This document shows positions 18,823-29,042 of a stretch of DNA of 64,000 bases, piece after piece (the stretch's first letter is position 1; every line of letters starts with the position of its first letter). This stretch comes from Hyphomicrobium sp. 12-62-95 (GTDB lineage Bacteria > Pseudomonadota > Alphaproteobacteria > Rhizobiales > Hyphomicrobiaceae): positions 186,001 to 250,000 of the forward strand of contig NCCZ01000004.1 of assembly GCA_002279935.1 (NCBI GenBank). The letters run 5' to 3'. The translations under genes were made by a program, and so were the position numbers. Below the pieces are notes generated by a model, which was not told where the DNA came from, did not search any database, and saw only the letters and a list, made by a program, of their open reading frames with translations.

Positions 18823-20819
18823 TGCATACCTCCCCGGTCACGATCCAAAAGCTGCTTCGACACGACGTTTTCAAAACTCGGCAGATTGGGATCCGCCGGC
18901 ACCGCCGTCATGGCCGGAGGTGTTGCGACCGGACGGAGAGACGCGGTCGGCTTGGCCGGTGTTTTCATCCGGCCATTCTGTGTGGCCAGCGCAGTGGCCG
19001 GCTGCGATGTCACGTCGGATCCGGGCTTGGCCGGAGCAGCCGCCACAGGTTCCGGGGTTGTCACCGGCTGAATCTCGGGTTGCTGCACCGGCTGCGGCCG
19101 GTTCAGAACATCCTTCAAAACCTCGGACTTGGGCCCAAAAGCAGCCACCTGCCCACGCCCCATGGCCAGCACCAAATCGACGGCCGCAAGCGCCGATGGC
19201 CGGTGCGCAATGACAATGGCAATGCCGCCGCGTTCACGAACTGACTGGATCGCCGCGGTTAAGGCGTTGTCTCCCGCCGTATCGAGGTTGGAGTTGGGCT
19301 CATCCAGAACAACCAGGAAAGGATCGCCGTAAAGCGCGCGCGCCAAGGCGATGCGCTGCCGCTGACCCGCCGATAGTCCAACCCCGCCTTCGCCGATCTT
19401 GGTTTGATAGCCGGCTGGCAAGTTGACGATCATGTCGTGAACGCCCGCGGCTTCAGCCGCCTTCACGATGGTCTCGCTGGTCGCATCGGGATCGAAGCGG
19501 GCAATATTTTCCGCCACCGTTCCTGCAAAGAGTGCGATTTCCTGCGGCAGGTAGCCAATATGCCGTCCAAGGGCTTCAGGTGACCACTGGTCGAGCGCGG
19601 CGCCGTCGAGACGCACGCTGCCGGCAGGTGTCAATGGCTGCCAAATGCCCATGAGTGCGCGGGCGAGCGTTGATTTGCCCGATGCGCTGGGACCGATAAT
19701 GCCAAGACCGTCGCCGGCCTTGAGCGAAAAACTAACCCCGTGAATAATGGGATTGCGCTCGCCCGGCGCAGCAATCGCGAGATTGCGGACGGCCAGCGAC
19801 GCAGTCGGCTTCGGCAGCGCGACAAGCTCCTGCTCGTCCCCGTGGATGTCCATCGTGTCGAACATCTTCGACAAACGCTCATAGCTCTGCCGCGTCGCGA
19901 CGAACCCGCGCCAATGCGCAATCGCCGTTTCGATCGGTGCCAGCGCGCGAGCCATGATGATCGATGCGGCAACAATCGTGCCGGGCGAAACTTCGCCGCG
20001 GATGACGAGCCAGGCGCCAAGCCCCAGGATGCCGGATTGCAGAAACAGCCGCATCACCTTCGAGATGCTGCCGATACCAGAAGCCGCGTCATTCGCGGTC
20101 ATTTGATCTGTCACATGCTGTGCGGTCAGCTTTTCCCAGCGGGCCAACATGCGATCGCCAAGCCCAAGCGCATGGATGAGTTCCGCATTGCGGCGGGTTT
20201 CTTCACCGAAAGCATAGCGCGATGACGCGCTATGGACGGCCGACATCGTCGGCTCGCGCGTCTTTTGCTCGGTCAAAAGCGTCAGCGTCACAAGAATGAT
20301 CGCGCCGAACAGGGCGAACACGCCAAGGATGGGATGGAACAGAAAGACCACCAGCAGATAGACCGGAACCCACGGCAGATCGAACAGCGCCGTTGGACCA
20401 AGACCGCTGAAGAAGCCGCGAATGGTATCGAGATCGCGCACCGGCTGCAGGCCGTCGCCCGACTTGCGGAACCGCAGCGGCATCATCCGGATCGCCCGGT
20501 ACACACTCGCCCGCACGTCGTTATCCATGCGGACGCCGACGCGGCTCATAACGCGAACACGAATGAAATCGAGGAAACCGTTGGCGATGTAGAGCAGCGC
20601 CATCAGCACGGTCAGGCCGATCAGCGTCGGAATGCTGTTCGACGGAAGCACCCGGTCATAGACCTGGAGCATGTAGAACGAGCCGGTCAGCGCCAGCAAA
20701 TTGATCACGCCGGAGAAGAGCCCGACGGCGATCAGAAGCTCTTTTGAACGCCGCAGCGTCCGCTGTAGCGGGTTCTGACGGGCAGAACTGGACGAAGGCC
20801 CACTCATAACGGCACTCAC
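18819..20819 (-). CDS. type I secretion ABC transporter (permease-ATPase)
   Basis: The 666-residue protein has an N-terminal membrane domain with about six helices (residues 25-320) and a C-terminal ATPase domain: Walker A GPSASGKSTLARAL (376-389), the LSAGQ signature (482-486), Walker B FLVVLDEPNSNLD (501-513) and the H-loop His539. It lacks an N-terminal C39 peptidase domain, so it belongs to the PrtD-like branch that exports RTX-type or related proteins with an uncleaved C-terminal signal. After residue about 575 it has an unusual Pro/Ala/Val-rich tail of some 90 residues. Overlap with the adaptor gene shows an operon. A HlyC-like gene lies 165 bases upstream on the same strand. Confidence 0.9.
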   Translation of the reverse strand: MSAVMSGPSSSSARQNPLQRTLRRSKELLIAVGLFSGVINLLALTGSFYMLQVYDRVLPSNSIPTLIGLTVLMALLYIANGFLDFIRVRVMSRVGVRMDNDVRASVYRAIRMMPLRFRKSGDGLQPVRDLDTIRGFFSGLGPTALFDLPWVPVYLLVVFLFHPILGVFALFGAIILVTLTLLTEQKTREPTMSAVHSASSRYAFGEETRRNAELIHALGLGDRMLARWEKLTAQHVTDQMTANDAASGIGSISKVMRLFLQSGILGLGAWLVIRGEVSPGTIVAASIIMARALAPIETAIAHWRGFVATRQSYERLSKMFDTMDIHGDEQELVALPKPTASLAVRNLAIAAPGERNPIIHGVSFSLKAGDGLGIIGPSASGKSTLARALMGIWQPLTPAGSVRLDGAALDQWSPEALGRHIGYLPQEIALFAGTVAENIARFDPDATSETIVKAAEAAGVHDMIVNLPAGYQTKIGEGGVGLSAGQRQRIALARALYGDPFLVVLDEPNSNLDTAGDNALTAAIQSVRERGGIAIVIAHRPSALAAVDLVLAMGRGQVAAFGPKSEVLKDVLNRPQPVQQPEIQPVTTPEPVAAAPAKPGSDVTSQPATALATQNGRMKTPAKPTASLRPVATPPAMTAVPADPNLPSFENVVSKQLLDRDRGGMQ

Positions 20820-20984
20820 GCTCCGGAACGCGCCGCCCCCGGATGCGGCCCGAGAGGGGCCGTGACGGAGTTCGACGCATGGTTACCGGAGTATTGGTGC
20901 CAGAGACTCCTTCACAGATGGCTAACCGTGCGAAGAAAAAGCGTTACGGGAGAGTCACTTGCCGGTTTTGCCGTTCATCTTTCG

Positions 20985-21503
20985 TCAAGCAGCCGGCGGT
21001 GCCGCCTTGAATTCCAGCCGGCCAATGAAGGGTTTTCCGTCCTTGTCCCGCGCCCGGAGCTTCGCCGGCGCCTTAGTAAAGACGTTTCTACCGAGTTGCT
21101 CGAACAACTTATTAATAATTTTGGGCTCGCCGAAAGCTGCAACGATCCAAGGAATGTCGCCCGACTTCCAGTCGGCCGGCTTGAGATCCATCGGTTGATC
21201 GAGCTGCGCCGAAAGGCGCTGGTCCACGCTGGCCGAGACCATCGCCCACAACACCACGCCCATCGGAGCAACCACGCCCGTATCTTGCGCCTGCGCCTCT
21301 GCAACCGCGAACTGCCCGGTCTGCATGGCCGGAACAACCATCCATTCCAGATCGGCGAGCGTCCGCCCCCGCTCCGACTCGGAGCGCATCAGCATGGTCA
21401 CGATATCGCCGAACGCGCTGGACAGCTGCTTGGCCAACTGCGCGCGGCGCTGCAATTCCTCCTTGGGAAGGGCTTTGGGTTTAACGTTTTCATTGCTGGC
21501 CAT
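20985..21503 (-). CDS. toxin-activating lysine-acyltransferase (HlyC/RtxC)-like protein without the catalytic His
   Basis: The 172-residue protein resembles HlyC-type acyltransferases: DIVTMLMRSES, LADLEWMVVPAMQTGQFAVA, VVLWAMVSASVDQRL and DWKSGDIPWIVAAFGE align by eye with HlyC segments. HlyC enzymes transfer an acyl chain from acyl carrier protein to lysines of an RTX toxin. The aspartate of the SGD motif is kept (Asp116), but the position of catalytic His23 in HlyC (SPLHR) is Glu44 here (SESER). Either it is an altered enzyme or a non-catalytic chaperone-like homologue. It lies upstream of the T1SS genes in a hlyC-B-D order; no RTX cargo is seen. Confidence 0.65.
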   Translation of the reverse strand: MASNENVKPKALPKEELQRRAQLAKQLSSAFGDIVTMLMRSESERGRTLADLEWMVVPAMQTGQFAVAEAQAQDTGVVAPMGVVLWAMVSASVDQRLSAQLDQPMDLKPADWKSGDIPWIVAAFGEPKIINKLFEQLGRNVFTKAPAKLRARDKDGKPFIGRLEFKAAPPAA

Positions 21504-21737
21504 GGGACAACCCTTGCGATGGGAAACTCAAAAATTAACGCCGCTAAGGAACGCCCGCGGCGCTGGAAGTCAAGCCCTACCCGCCCCTACGGCGGCGTTC
21601 TCTAAGTTCAAATAACGGACATTCATCATTGCTTGCCGATTTCTATGCTGCAATGACAAACGATTGGAAATGAACGGCGGGCGGCCGTTAGCGAGCCTTT
21701 GAACCCTGCCCCCCACCCTTGGAAGCAAAGCACCGGT

Positions 21738-22778
21738 ATGTCCGACGCCATCGATTTGGCCGACTATCTCGCTCGCTGGGTCGACCACAGCCCGGACCGC
21801 GAAGCTGTGGCTGAGACGGTTTTGGGCATTGCACGCGCCAGCATCGCCATCGACGCGCTCATCCGCCAAGGCCCGCTGGCCGGCGCGGTCACGGCCTCCA
21901 CGGGCAAGCAAAGCGGCGTCGACCAGCAAAAGAAGATCGACGTCCTCGCCAACAATCTGATCTTGGACGCGCTGCGCGATTGTCCCGTCTCGTGTTTCGC
22001 GTCCGAGGAAATGGACAACCCGCTCCGCATTCATGCCGGCGGCAAACTCGCCGTTGCCGTCGATCCCATCGACGGCTCGTCGAACGTCGAGGCCAACATC
22101 ACGTTGGGCACCATCTTCTCCATTCTGCCGGCCTTGGCCAGCGGCGCCGATGGCTCGAGCTTCATGCAGCCCGGCCACAATCAACTCGCAGCCGGTTTCA
22201 CGGTCTATGGACCCTACACGAGCTTCGTCGTGAGCGTCGGCGCAGGCACGCAGATCTTCACGCTCGACCCGGTCGAAAAGCGCTTCATTCGCTCCTTCTA
22301 CAGCGTCGCAATCCCCGCGGTCACCGCCGAGTTCGCCATCAACAGTTCGAACTACCGCCATTGGGAAGATTGTGTGCGCATTTACGTCGATGACTTGCTG
22401 CAGGGCCGCGATGGCCCCCGTGGCAAGGACTTCAACATGCGCTGGACCGCCACGCCGGTATCCGACATCTATCGCATCCTCAACCGCGGCGGCATCTTTC
22501 TCTATCCCGGCGATCTCCGCGACGGCTACACCTCCGGCCGCCTGCGCCTTGTCTACGAGGCAAACCCCATCGCCTTTGTGATTGAGCAAGCCGGCGGCGG
22601 CGCCTCCACCGGCCGCACGCGCATCCTCGATGTGCAGCCTCAGAGCCTGCATCAACACACGCCGATCGTCGCCGGCTCGAAAGCCGAAGTCGACTACGTC
22701 GTCCGCCTCCACCATGAACCGCACGGGCCCGGTGAGCGCTCGCCCCTTTTCGGCCGCCGCGGCCTTTTCCGAACATGA
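21738..22778 (+). CDS. fbp: class I fructose-1,6-bisphosphatase
   Basis: The 346-residue enzyme hydrolyses fructose 1,6-bisphosphate, and in Calvin-cycle clusters also sedoheptulose 1,7-bisphosphate. The class I metal site is clear: SEEMDNP near residue 90 and VDPIDGSSNVE near residue 109. The later GGIFLYPGDLRDGY and RLRLVYEANPIAFVIEQAGG blocks are also typical. ATG 21738 (MSDAIDLADYL) is preferred over a TTG 39 bases upstream. The gene is followed by prk after 20 bases, then rpe, all in the same direction, so the three make a sugar-phosphate operon. Confidence 0.93.
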   Translation: MSDAIDLADYLARWVDHSPDREAVAETVLGIARASIAIDALIRQGPLAGAVTASTGKQSGVDQQKKIDVLANNLILDALRDCPVSCFASEEMDNPLRIHAGGKLAVAVDPIDGSSNVEANITLGTIFSILPALASGADGSSFMQPGHNQLAAGFTVYGPYTSFVVSVGAGTQIFTLDPVEKRFIRSFYSVAIPAVTAEFAINSSNYRHWEDCVRIYVDDLLQGRDGPRGKDFNMRWTATPVSDIYRILNRGGIFLYPGDLRDGYTSGRLRLVYEANPIAFVIEQAGGGASTGRTRILDVQPQSLHQHTPIVAGSKAEVDYVVRLHHEPHGPGERSPLFGRRGLFRT

Positions 22779-22798
22779 TTGCAGGGAAGTAACGAGAG

Positions 22799-23677
22799 AT
22801 GTCCGCCAAGCATCCGATCATTTCGGTCACCGGTTCGTCTGGCGCCGGCACGACCTCCGTCAAGCGCACGTTCGAGCAGATCTTCCGCCGTGAAGGTCTC
22901 AACGCCGCCTACATCGAGGGCGACGCGTTCCACCGCTACAACCGCGAAGAGATGCAGGCGGCCATGCAGTCCGCCGAAGAAGCGGGCAACCAGCATTTCA
23001 GCCACTTCGGCGTCGAGGCCAATCTTCTGAAAGAACTGGAGCAGGCGTTTCGCTCTTATGGCGAGATCGGCACCGCTCGCACGCGCCACTACGTCCACAA
23101 TCAAGCCGAGGCGCAGGTTCGCGGCACCGAGCCCGGCACCTTCACCGCCTGGGAGGAAATCCCCTATGGCACCGACCTTCTCTTCTACGAAGGGCTCCAC
23201 GGCGCCACCGTCACCGACAAGGTTAACATCGCCAAATACGCCGACCTGAAAATCGGAGTCGTGCCCGTCCTCAACCTGGAGTGGATTCAAAAAATCCACC
23301 GCGACCGCGAAGACCGCGGCTACACCACCGACGACGTCGCCACCACCATCCTCCGCCGCATGCCCGACTATGTAAAATATATCTGTCCACAGTTCACCGA
23401 AACGGACATCAATTTCCAGCGCATCCCGACCGTTGATACGTCCAACCCGTTCGTCGCCCGCTGGATCCCAACGCCCGACGAGTCCATGGTCGTGATCCGG
23501 TTCAAGTCGCCGCGCGGAATCGATTTCTCGTATCTCTGCTCCATGATCAAGGACAGCTTCATGTCGCGGGCGAATTCCATTGTCATCCCCGGCTCCAAGC
23601 TCGATCTCGGAATGCAACTCATCCTCACGCCCATGATCCTGCAGTTGATGGAGCGCAAGCGCCGCACCTTCTTCTGA
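22799..23677 (+). CDS. prk: phosphoribulokinase
   Basis: The 292-residue protein is the short, octameric proteobacterial phosphoribulokinase. The P-loop is [16 protein letters not shown] (residues 10-25), followed by [29 protein letters not shown] and [13 protein letters not shown]. It phosphorylates ribulose 5-phosphate to ribulose 1,5-bisphosphate. No RuBisCO gene is visible, so either rbcLS lies elsewhere or the enzyme is regulatory: in Methylobacterium extorquens a Prk without RuBisCO controls serine-cycle gene expression through its product. A ribosome-binding site (AGGGAAG) lies 10-15 bases before the ATG. The neighbours are fbp and rpe. Confidence 0.95.
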   Translation: MSAKHPIISVTGSSGAGTTSVKRTFEQIFRREGLNAAYIEGDAFHRYNREEMQAAMQSAEEAGNQHFSHFGVEANLLKELEQAFRSYGEIGTARTRHYVHNQAEAQVRGTEPGTFTAWEEIPYGTDLLFYEGLHGATVTDKVNIAKYADLKIGVVPVLNLEWIQKIHRDREDRGYTTDDVATTILRRMPDYVKYICPQFTETDINFQRIPTVDTSNPFVARWIPTPDESMVVIRFKSPRGIDFSYLCSMIKDSFMSRANSIVIPGSKLDLGMQLILTPMILQLMERKRRTFF

Positions 23678-23766
23678 CCGGTTTTACGCCCCTTCCGGCG
23701 CTGCCCGCTTGCTCTGCCTGTCCGGCGCGTGTACCCCTGCGCCGACGCCATCCCGGAGGAAGCCCC

Positions 23767-24453
23767 ATGTCCCGGCCGCTGATCATCGCCCCGTCCATCC
23801 TGTCCGCCGACTTCGCCAAGCTCGGCACGGAAGTGCGCGACGTCGATGCCGCCGGCGCGGACTGGATTCACCTCGACGTGATGGACGGCCACTTCGTACC
23901 CAACATCACTTTCGGCCCGCCGGTGATCAAAGCCATCCGCGCCGCCTCGCCTAAAGTGTTTGACTGCCACCTGATGATCGCTCCCTGCGATGCCTACCTC
24001 GCAGCCTTCGCCGACGCCGGCGCCGACATCATCACCGTCCACGCCGAAGCCGGCCCCCACCTCGACCGCTCGCTCCAGGCCATCAAGGCGCTGGGTAAGA
24101 AGGCCGGCGTGTCGCTCAATCCTTCGACGCCCGCCAGTGTGATTGAATACGTTCTCGATCGCCTCGACCTCGTCCTCCTGATGACGGTCAATCCCGGCTT
24201 CGGCGGCCAAGCCTTCATCCCCTCGGTCATCGAGAAGGTGCGTCAGGTGAAAGCCCTCGTCGGCAATCGCCCAATCGACATCGAGATCGACGGCGGTGTC
24301 ACACCTGAAACAGCGCCTCTCGTCGTCGCCGCCGGTGCCAACGTCCTCGTCGCAGGCTCCGCCGTCTTCAAAGGCGGCACGCAGGCTGCCTACTCCGAAA
24401 ACATCCGCGCTATTCGCAATGCTGCCTCCTCCGCGCGCGCCCGCGCGGCGTGA
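23767..24453 (+). CDS. rpe: ribulose-phosphate 3-epimerase
   Basis: The 228-residue TIM-barrel protein interconverts ribulose 5-phosphate and xylulose 5-phosphate. Family signatures are [15 protein letters not shown] at the N-terminus, [31 protein letters not shown] and [14 protein letters not shown], with the late [27 protein letters not shown]. Metal and catalytic residues (His and Asp of HLDVMDGHF, Asp of DGGV) are all present. GGAGGA lies 8 bases before the ATG. It follows prk by 89 bases and supplies or drains that enzyme's substrate. Confidence 0.95.
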   Translation: MSRPLIIAPSILSADFAKLGTEVRDVDAAGADWIHLDVMDGHFVPNITFGPPVIKAIRAASPKVFDCHLMIAPCDAYLAAFADAGADIITVHAEAGPHLDRSLQAIKALGKKAGVSLNPSTPASVIEYVLDRLDLVLLMTVNPGFGGQAFIPSVIEKVRQVKALVGNRPIDIEIDGGVTPETAPLVVAAGANVLVAGSAVFKGGTQAAYSENIRAIRNAASSARARAA

Positions 24454-24468
24454 AACGCTGATCCCGTG

Positions 24469-26922
24469 ATGCGTTTCGACACGCCGCTGCCCATCGACGA
24501 CGTGCTCGAAGATCTCGGCGCCGCCCTAACTGCACGCGCCTCCGCCGTCCTTGTTGCCCCGCCCGGCGCCGGCAAAACAACCCGCGTCCCGCTGGCCCTT
24601 CTCGACGCCCCCTGGCTCGGCCCGCGCAACAAAATCCTCGTCCTCGAACCCCGCCGCATCGCTGCCCGCGGCGCAGCCGAGCGCATGGCCAAAACTCTAT
24701 CTGAGCGCGTTGGCGAAAAGGTTGGTCTGCGCGCCCGCATGGTCTCAAAAAGCGGCCCCAAGACTCGCATCGAAGTCATCACCGAAGGCGTCTTCACGCG
24801 CATCATCCTCGACGACCCGTCCCTTGATGGCATCGGCGCCGTGCTCTTCGATGAGTTCCACGAACGCTCACTCGATGCCGACCTCGGCCTCGCCCTTGCC
24901 CTCGACACACAAAAAGCACTCCGGGAAGACCTCCGCATTCTCGTCATGTCCGCGACAATGGATGGCGCGCGGGTCGCGTCCCTTCTCGACAACGCCCCCG
25001 TCATCGAAAGCGAAGGCCGTGCCTATCCCGTCGAAACCCGCTATCTCGGCCGCGACGCCAATCGCCGCATCGAAGATCAAGTCGTCGACGCCATCGGCCG
25101 CGCGCTCCGCGCCGAACCCGGTTCGCTCCTCGTCTTCCTGCCCGGCCAAGGCGAAATCAAACGCGTAGAAGAGCGCCTGCAAAATTCCATCACGGACGCA
25201 AATGTCATCCTCGCGCCGCTCTATGGCGCGATGGACATGACAGCCCAGGATCGCGCTATCGAACCCGCGCCTGCCGGAAAACGCAAAGTCGTCCTCGCCA
25301 CCGCCATCGCCGAAACCTCTCTGACGATTGAAGGCGTCCGCGTCGTCATCGACAGCGGCCTCCAGCGCGTGCCCCGCTTCGAACCCGATGCTGGTGTTAC
25401 GCGATTAGAAACCGTCCGCGTCTCTCGCGCCTCTGCCGACCAGCGCCGCGGCCGCGCCGGCCGCACCGAACCCGGCGTCTGTTACCGACTCTGGGACGAA
25501 CCGCAAACAACAAGCCTGCGCCCCTTCACCGAGCCCGAAATCCGATCCGCCGATCTCTCTGGCCTGCTCCTCGACCTCGCCGAATGGGGCGTTACCGACC
25601 CCGCAACGCTCTCATGGCTGGACCCACCCGCGCCATCGGCCGTCACCGCCGCGCGTGCAGAGCTACAAACAATCGGCGCCCTGGATAACGACGGCCGCAT
25701 CACGCCGGAAGGCCGCCGCGTCCGCGCGCTCCCCCTGCCTCCGCGCCTCGCGCGCATGGTGCTGGCCGCGCAATCGAGTGAGGCAGCCGAACTCGCCGCC
25801 ATCCTTGTCGAACGCGGCCTTGGCGGCACCGACACCGATCTCGATCACCGCTTGTCGAATTTTCGCCGCGACCGCTCCCGCCGCGCCGAAGATATGCGCC
25901 GCCTCGCTGCCGGCTGGTCGAAGACGGCCGGCGCCACAAACGCCGCCCACCGCACGAGCGCCGCAAATCTTCTGGCCCTCGCTTATCCCGATCGCATTGC
26001 CAAGGCACGCGGCGCGCCGGGCCAATTTTTGCTCGCCAATGGGCGCGGCGCGCATCTCGATCCCGCCGACGGCCTCGCCCGCGATCCCTACCTCGTCGTC
26101 GCCGAGTTGCAGGGCACGGCCGCCGCCACCCGCATTCTCGCCGCCGCGCGCCTCTCCGAAGCCGAACTCCTCACGATCGCCGCCGGTCGCATCGTCGACC
26201 GCGATGAACTGACCTTCGAGGCTGCAGCCGGTGCCATCCGCGCCCGCCGCGTGCGCCGCCTCGATGCAATCACGCTCGCCAGCGAAAGCCGCCCCGTCAC
26301 ACCCTCCTCTGAAACAGCCTCGCTGCTAGCCCAAGGGGCCGCAACTACCGGTATCGACCGGTTACCCTGGTCGAAATCACAGGAGCAGCTTCGCCATCGC
26401 ATCGCCTTCCTGCGCTCAGCCGAAGGCGACCAATGGCCCGATTTGAGCGATGCGGCTCTGGCGCAATCCGCCCAAACATGGCTCGCCCCGTTCCTTGAGC
26501 ACGCCACCCGGCTGACGGACATCGACGCCGCCGTTCTCGGTAGTGCTCTGGACGCCCTGATCCCCTGGGACCTGAAGCGCAAGCTGGATACGGAAGCGCC
26601 CACCCACTTCGAAGCACCAACCGGCAACAGCCATCCCATCGACTACGACGGACCTGGCGCCCCGGCACTCTCAATTCGGGTGCAAGAACTCTATGGATTA
26701 AAAGATCATCCAGCGATTGCCGGTGGCCGCCTGCCGCTCACACTCAACCTGCTGTCGCCCGCGCATCGGTCGATGCAGATCACGCGCGACCTTCCAGGCT
26801 TCTGGGCTGGGTCGTGGAGTGCAGTGAAATCGGAAATGAAGGGCCGCTATCCGCGCCACCTTTGGCCGGATAATCCAGCGAACGCGTTACCCACCGCACG
26901 GGCCAAGCCGCGCGGGACGTAA
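24469..26922 (+). CDS. hrpB: ATP-dependent helicase HrpB
   Basis: The 817-residue DEAH-family helicase has motif I APPGAGKTTRVPLALL near residue 28, motif II DEFHERSLDADL near 127, motif III SATMDG near 161, and motif VI QRRGRAGRTEPGVCYRLW near 324. The long C-terminal half with WSKSQEQLRHRIAFL and LPLTLNLLSPAHRSMQITRDLPGFW is diagnostic of HrpB as against HrpA. Its precise RNA substrate in bacteria is not known. A GTG (24466) immediately precedes the ATG chosen. It follows rpe by 15 bases and could be part of that transcript. Confidence 0.93.
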   Translation: MRFDTPLPIDDVLEDLGAALTARASAVLVAPPGAGKTTRVPLALLDAPWLGPRNKILVLEPRRIAARGAAERMAKTLSERVGEKVGLRARMVSKSGPKTRIEVITEGVFTRIILDDPSLDGIGAVLFDEFHERSLDADLGLALALDTQKALREDLRILVMSATMDGARVASLLDNAPVIESEGRAYPVETRYLGRDANRRIEDQVVDAIGRALRAEPGSLLVFLPGQGEIKRVEERLQNSITDANVILAPLYGAMDMTAQDRAIEPAPAGKRKVVLATAIAETSLTIEGVRVVIDSGLQRVPRFEPDAGVTRLETVRVSRASADQRRGRAGRTEPGVCYRLWDEPQTTSLRPFTEPEIRSADLSGLLLDLAEWGVTDPATLSWLDPPAPSAVTAARAELQTIGALDNDGRITPEGRRVRALPLPPRLARMVLAAQSSEAAELAAILVERGLGGTDTDLDHRLSNFRRDRSRRAEDMRRLAAGWSKTAGATNAAHRTSAANLLALAYPDRIAKARGAPGQFLLANGRGAHLDPADGLARDPYLVVAELQGTAAATRILAAARLSEAELLTIAAGRIVDRDELTFEAAAGAIRARRVRRLDAITLASESRPVTPSSETASLLAQGAATTGIDRLPWSKSQEQLRHRIAFLRSAEGDQWPDLSDAALAQSAQTWLAPFLEHATRLTDIDAAVLGSALDALIPWDLKRKLDTEAPTHFEAPTGNSHPIDYDGPGAPALSIRVQELYGLKDHPAIAGGRLPLTLNLLSPAHRSMQITRDLPGFWAGSWSAVKSEMKGRYPRHLWPDNPANALPTARAKPRGT

Positions 26923-26938
26923 AGCAAATGCAATCGCG

Positions 26939-27271
26939 TCAGCGATAGCAGGGACGCCCCTCGACGCTTGCGCTCCAGCCGCTCGATTCCTTCGAATACG
27001 AGATCTTCTTGCTGGCTGCGTTCGCAAAGCTGGCCCAGCGTCCACCATATTCCAAGTCAGTGAAGTCGATCCACGACCGAATCGCGGCCTTCTGCGCCGC
27101 ATCCTTCGTTGCACCCACGCCGCTACCCGAATGCCAATGATCGCTCATGCAGAGCTTGCCCTTTTCGCGGCGCATGTCGTGCATGGCGGCAAGGCCAGAG
27201 ATTTCCTGCGCCGAAGCGGCGACCGGCATTCCAATTGCAACGAACGTTACGGCGAGCATGCTGAGGCGCAT
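26939..27271 (-). CDS. small secreted hypothetical protein
   Basis: From ATG 27271, which has GGAGA 8 bases upstream, the product is 110 residues with a clean signal peptide (MRLSMLAVTFVAIGMPVAASA, cut before QEISG). The mature part contains HDMRREKGKLCMSDHWHSGSG, an alanine-rich helix KDAAQKAAIRSW, and WSASVEGRPCYR at the end; two cysteines could form one disulfide. I do not recognise a named family. A longer frame starts at 27346 but adds a sequence that does not look like protein. It is encoded downstream of radC on the same strand. Confidence 0.65.
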   Translation of the reverse strand: MRLSMLAVTFVAIGMPVAASAQEISGLAAMHDMRREKGKLCMSDHWHSGSGVGATKDAAQKAAIRSWIDFTDLEYGGRWASFANAASKKISYSKESSGWSASVEGRPCYR

Positions 27272-27346
27272 TCGGTATCTCCAAGAGGCAACGTCGGGGC
27301 ACGTTCGAATCGCTGCAAGATTAGCGGCGGGCGCGATCCGCTTCAA

Positions 27347-28096
27347 TCAGATCAACCGCATCGTACGCATACTGATGTGGCCCGCACGCCCCACGATGAT
27401 GTGGTCGTGCACCGTCACCCCCAGCGGCTTTCCGGCATCGATGACGAGCTTCGTCGTATCAATATCGGCGCGCGACGGCGTTGGATCACCCGACGGATGA
27501 TTGTGGACGAGAATGATGGCCGTCGCCGAAAGTTCCAGAGCCCGCTTGACGACTTCCCGCACGTACACCGGCGTATGGTCGACCGTGCCCTCGCCCTGCA
27601 CTTCGTCGGCGATCAACCGGTTCTTCTTGTCGAGGAAGAGCACCCGGAACAATTCTTTCTGTTCATACCCCTGCGCCACCGTCAGGTACGCCAGCACATC
27701 GGGATGCGACGACAGCAACGGGCGCTGGCTAAGCCCCGTCCGCGTAAGCCGCGCCGCCGCTGCATGAACCAGCTTCAACTCCGTGACCACCGCATCACCG
27801 ACGCCGGTCACTTCCTTGAGCCGTCCCTCAGGTGCGTTGACGACCTCCGCGAACGACCCGAAGCGCGCAATCAGCCGCTTGGCCAGATCTTTGGTGTCCC
27901 GCCGAGGGATGGCGCGAAACAGCACCAGTTCGAGGAGTTCATAGTCCGGCAGTGCCTCCGCCCCGCCCTTGCGAAAGCGATCCCGCAGCCGGTCGCGATG
28001 CCCCATATGCAACGGGGCCGTCGCCGATGCGGCCATCGAAGGACCTTCAAATAGACCGGACTGGTTCGGCCGCTCGTCGCCCTTCCCCCGGTCCAT
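27347..28096 (-). CDS. radC: RadC-family JAB domain protein
   Basis: The 249-residue protein has the N-terminal helix-hairpin-helix part ([24 protein letters not shown] and [10 protein letters not shown]) and the C-terminal JAB/MPN metalloprotease-like domain with the metal motif [15 protein letters not shown] and the partner glutamate in [13 protein letters not shown]. RadC was once linked to DNA repair; its true function remains unclear. The frame is open up to 28255, which would overlap map; ATG 28096 avoids this and lies 27 bases after the map stop, suggesting one transcript map-radC. Confidence 0.9.
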   Translation of the reverse strand: MDRGKGDERPNQSGLFEGPSMAASATAPLHMGHRDRLRDRFRKGGAEALPDYELLELVLFRAIPRRDTKDLAKRLIARFGSFAEVVNAPEGRLKEVTGVGDAVVTELKLVHAAAARLTRTGLSQRPLLSSHPDVLAYLTVAQGYEQKELFRVLFLDKKNRLIADEVQGEGTVDHTPVYVREVVKRALELSATAIILVHNHPSGDPTPSRADIDTTKLVIDAGKPLGVTVHDHIIVGRAGHISMRTMRLI

Positions 28097-28122
28097 GATC
28101 GCCGCCCCCGTCCGCGTTGGCT

Positions 28123-28947
28123 CTATGCGATGACGTACGGCGGTTGATGCAGTCCGGCGGGCGAGGTTGTGAAAATTTCGCACCCCGTTTCGGTGACGCC
28201 AACCGTGTGCTCGAACTGCGCCGAGAGTTCGCGGTCGCGCGTGACAGCCGTCCATCCATCCGGCAGCACCTTAACTGAGGCCTTTCCGAGATTGATCATC
28301 GGCTCGATGGTGAAGAACATGCCGGGCTGCATCACGACGCCCTCGTTCTCCTCCCCGTAGTGCAGGATATTCGGCCGGTCATGGAACACGCGGCCCAGCC
28401 CATGCCCGCAGAAATCGCGCACCACGCTGCACCGCTCGGCTTCGGCAAACTGCTGGATCACCGCGCCGATCTTGCCCGTCGACACGCCGGGCTTCACCGC
28501 CGCGATCCCGCGCATGAGGCATTCGTAAGTCACTTCGATGAGCCGCTCTGCCCGCCGCGAGATTTCGCCCACGGCATACATCCGGCTGGTGTCGCCATGC
28601 CAACCATCGACGATCAGCGTCACGTCGATGTTGACGATATCGCCTTCCCGCAGCGGCTTAGGCCCCGGAATGCCGTGGCATACCACGTGATTGATCGACG
28701 TGCAGATGGCCTTGGGAAATCCGCGATAGTTCAACGGAGCCGGGATCGCGCCGTGGTCGCGCGCAAACTCCATCACAAGGGCGTCGAGATGGTCGGTGGC
28801 GACACCCGGCTTCACGTGCGGTGTGATCATATCGAGCGCCGCGGCAGCCAACTGCCCGGCCTTCATCATGCCAGCAAAGCCATCTGGCCCGTGCAGCTTA
28901 ATCGAGTTATCGCGCTGGAGCGCTCGAGATACTTCGACGTTCGACAT
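28123..28947 (-). CDS. map: methionine aminopeptidase, type I
   Basis: The 274-residue enzyme removes the initiator methionine from new proteins. Metal ligands are visible: Asp in [20 protein letters not shown] (two aspartates), His in [19 protein letters not shown], Glu in FTIEPMIN, and Glu in [19 protein letters not shown]. The substrate-pocket histidine is in [10 protein letters not shown]. Length and motifs are normal for type Ia. It is read toward radC on the minus strand; a rho-independent terminator separates it from rplS upstream. Confidence 0.95.
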   Translation of the reverse strand: MSNVEVSRALQRDNSIKLHGPDGFAGMMKAGQLAAAALDMITPHVKPGVATDHLDALVMEFARDHGAIPAPLNYRGFPKAICTSINHVVCHGIPGPKPLREGDIVNIDVTLIVDGWHGDTSRMYAVGEISRRAERLIEVTYECLMRGIAAVKPGVSTGKIGAVIQQFAEAERCSVVRDFCGHGLGRVFHDRPNILHYGEENEGVVMQPGMFFTIEPMINLGKASVKVLPDGWTAVTRDRELSAQFEHTVGVTETGCEIFTTSPAGLHQPPYVIA

Positions 28948-29042
28948 GGGACCTGTTGCTCATCGTGAAGGATGACCAGAACTCTATCGGAAAGGCAGCG
29001 ATTAGCCAACGCACCACGGGCGCCGATCCGTCGCGGGCATTG

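Noticed and set aside
18819..21503. RTX toxin gene expected beside the T1SS genes
   Set aside because: No GGxGxD nonapeptide repeats were found in any frame near the operon or elsewhere in the window; the Gly-rich protein at 52306 has simple Gly/Lys repeats and not RTX repeats.
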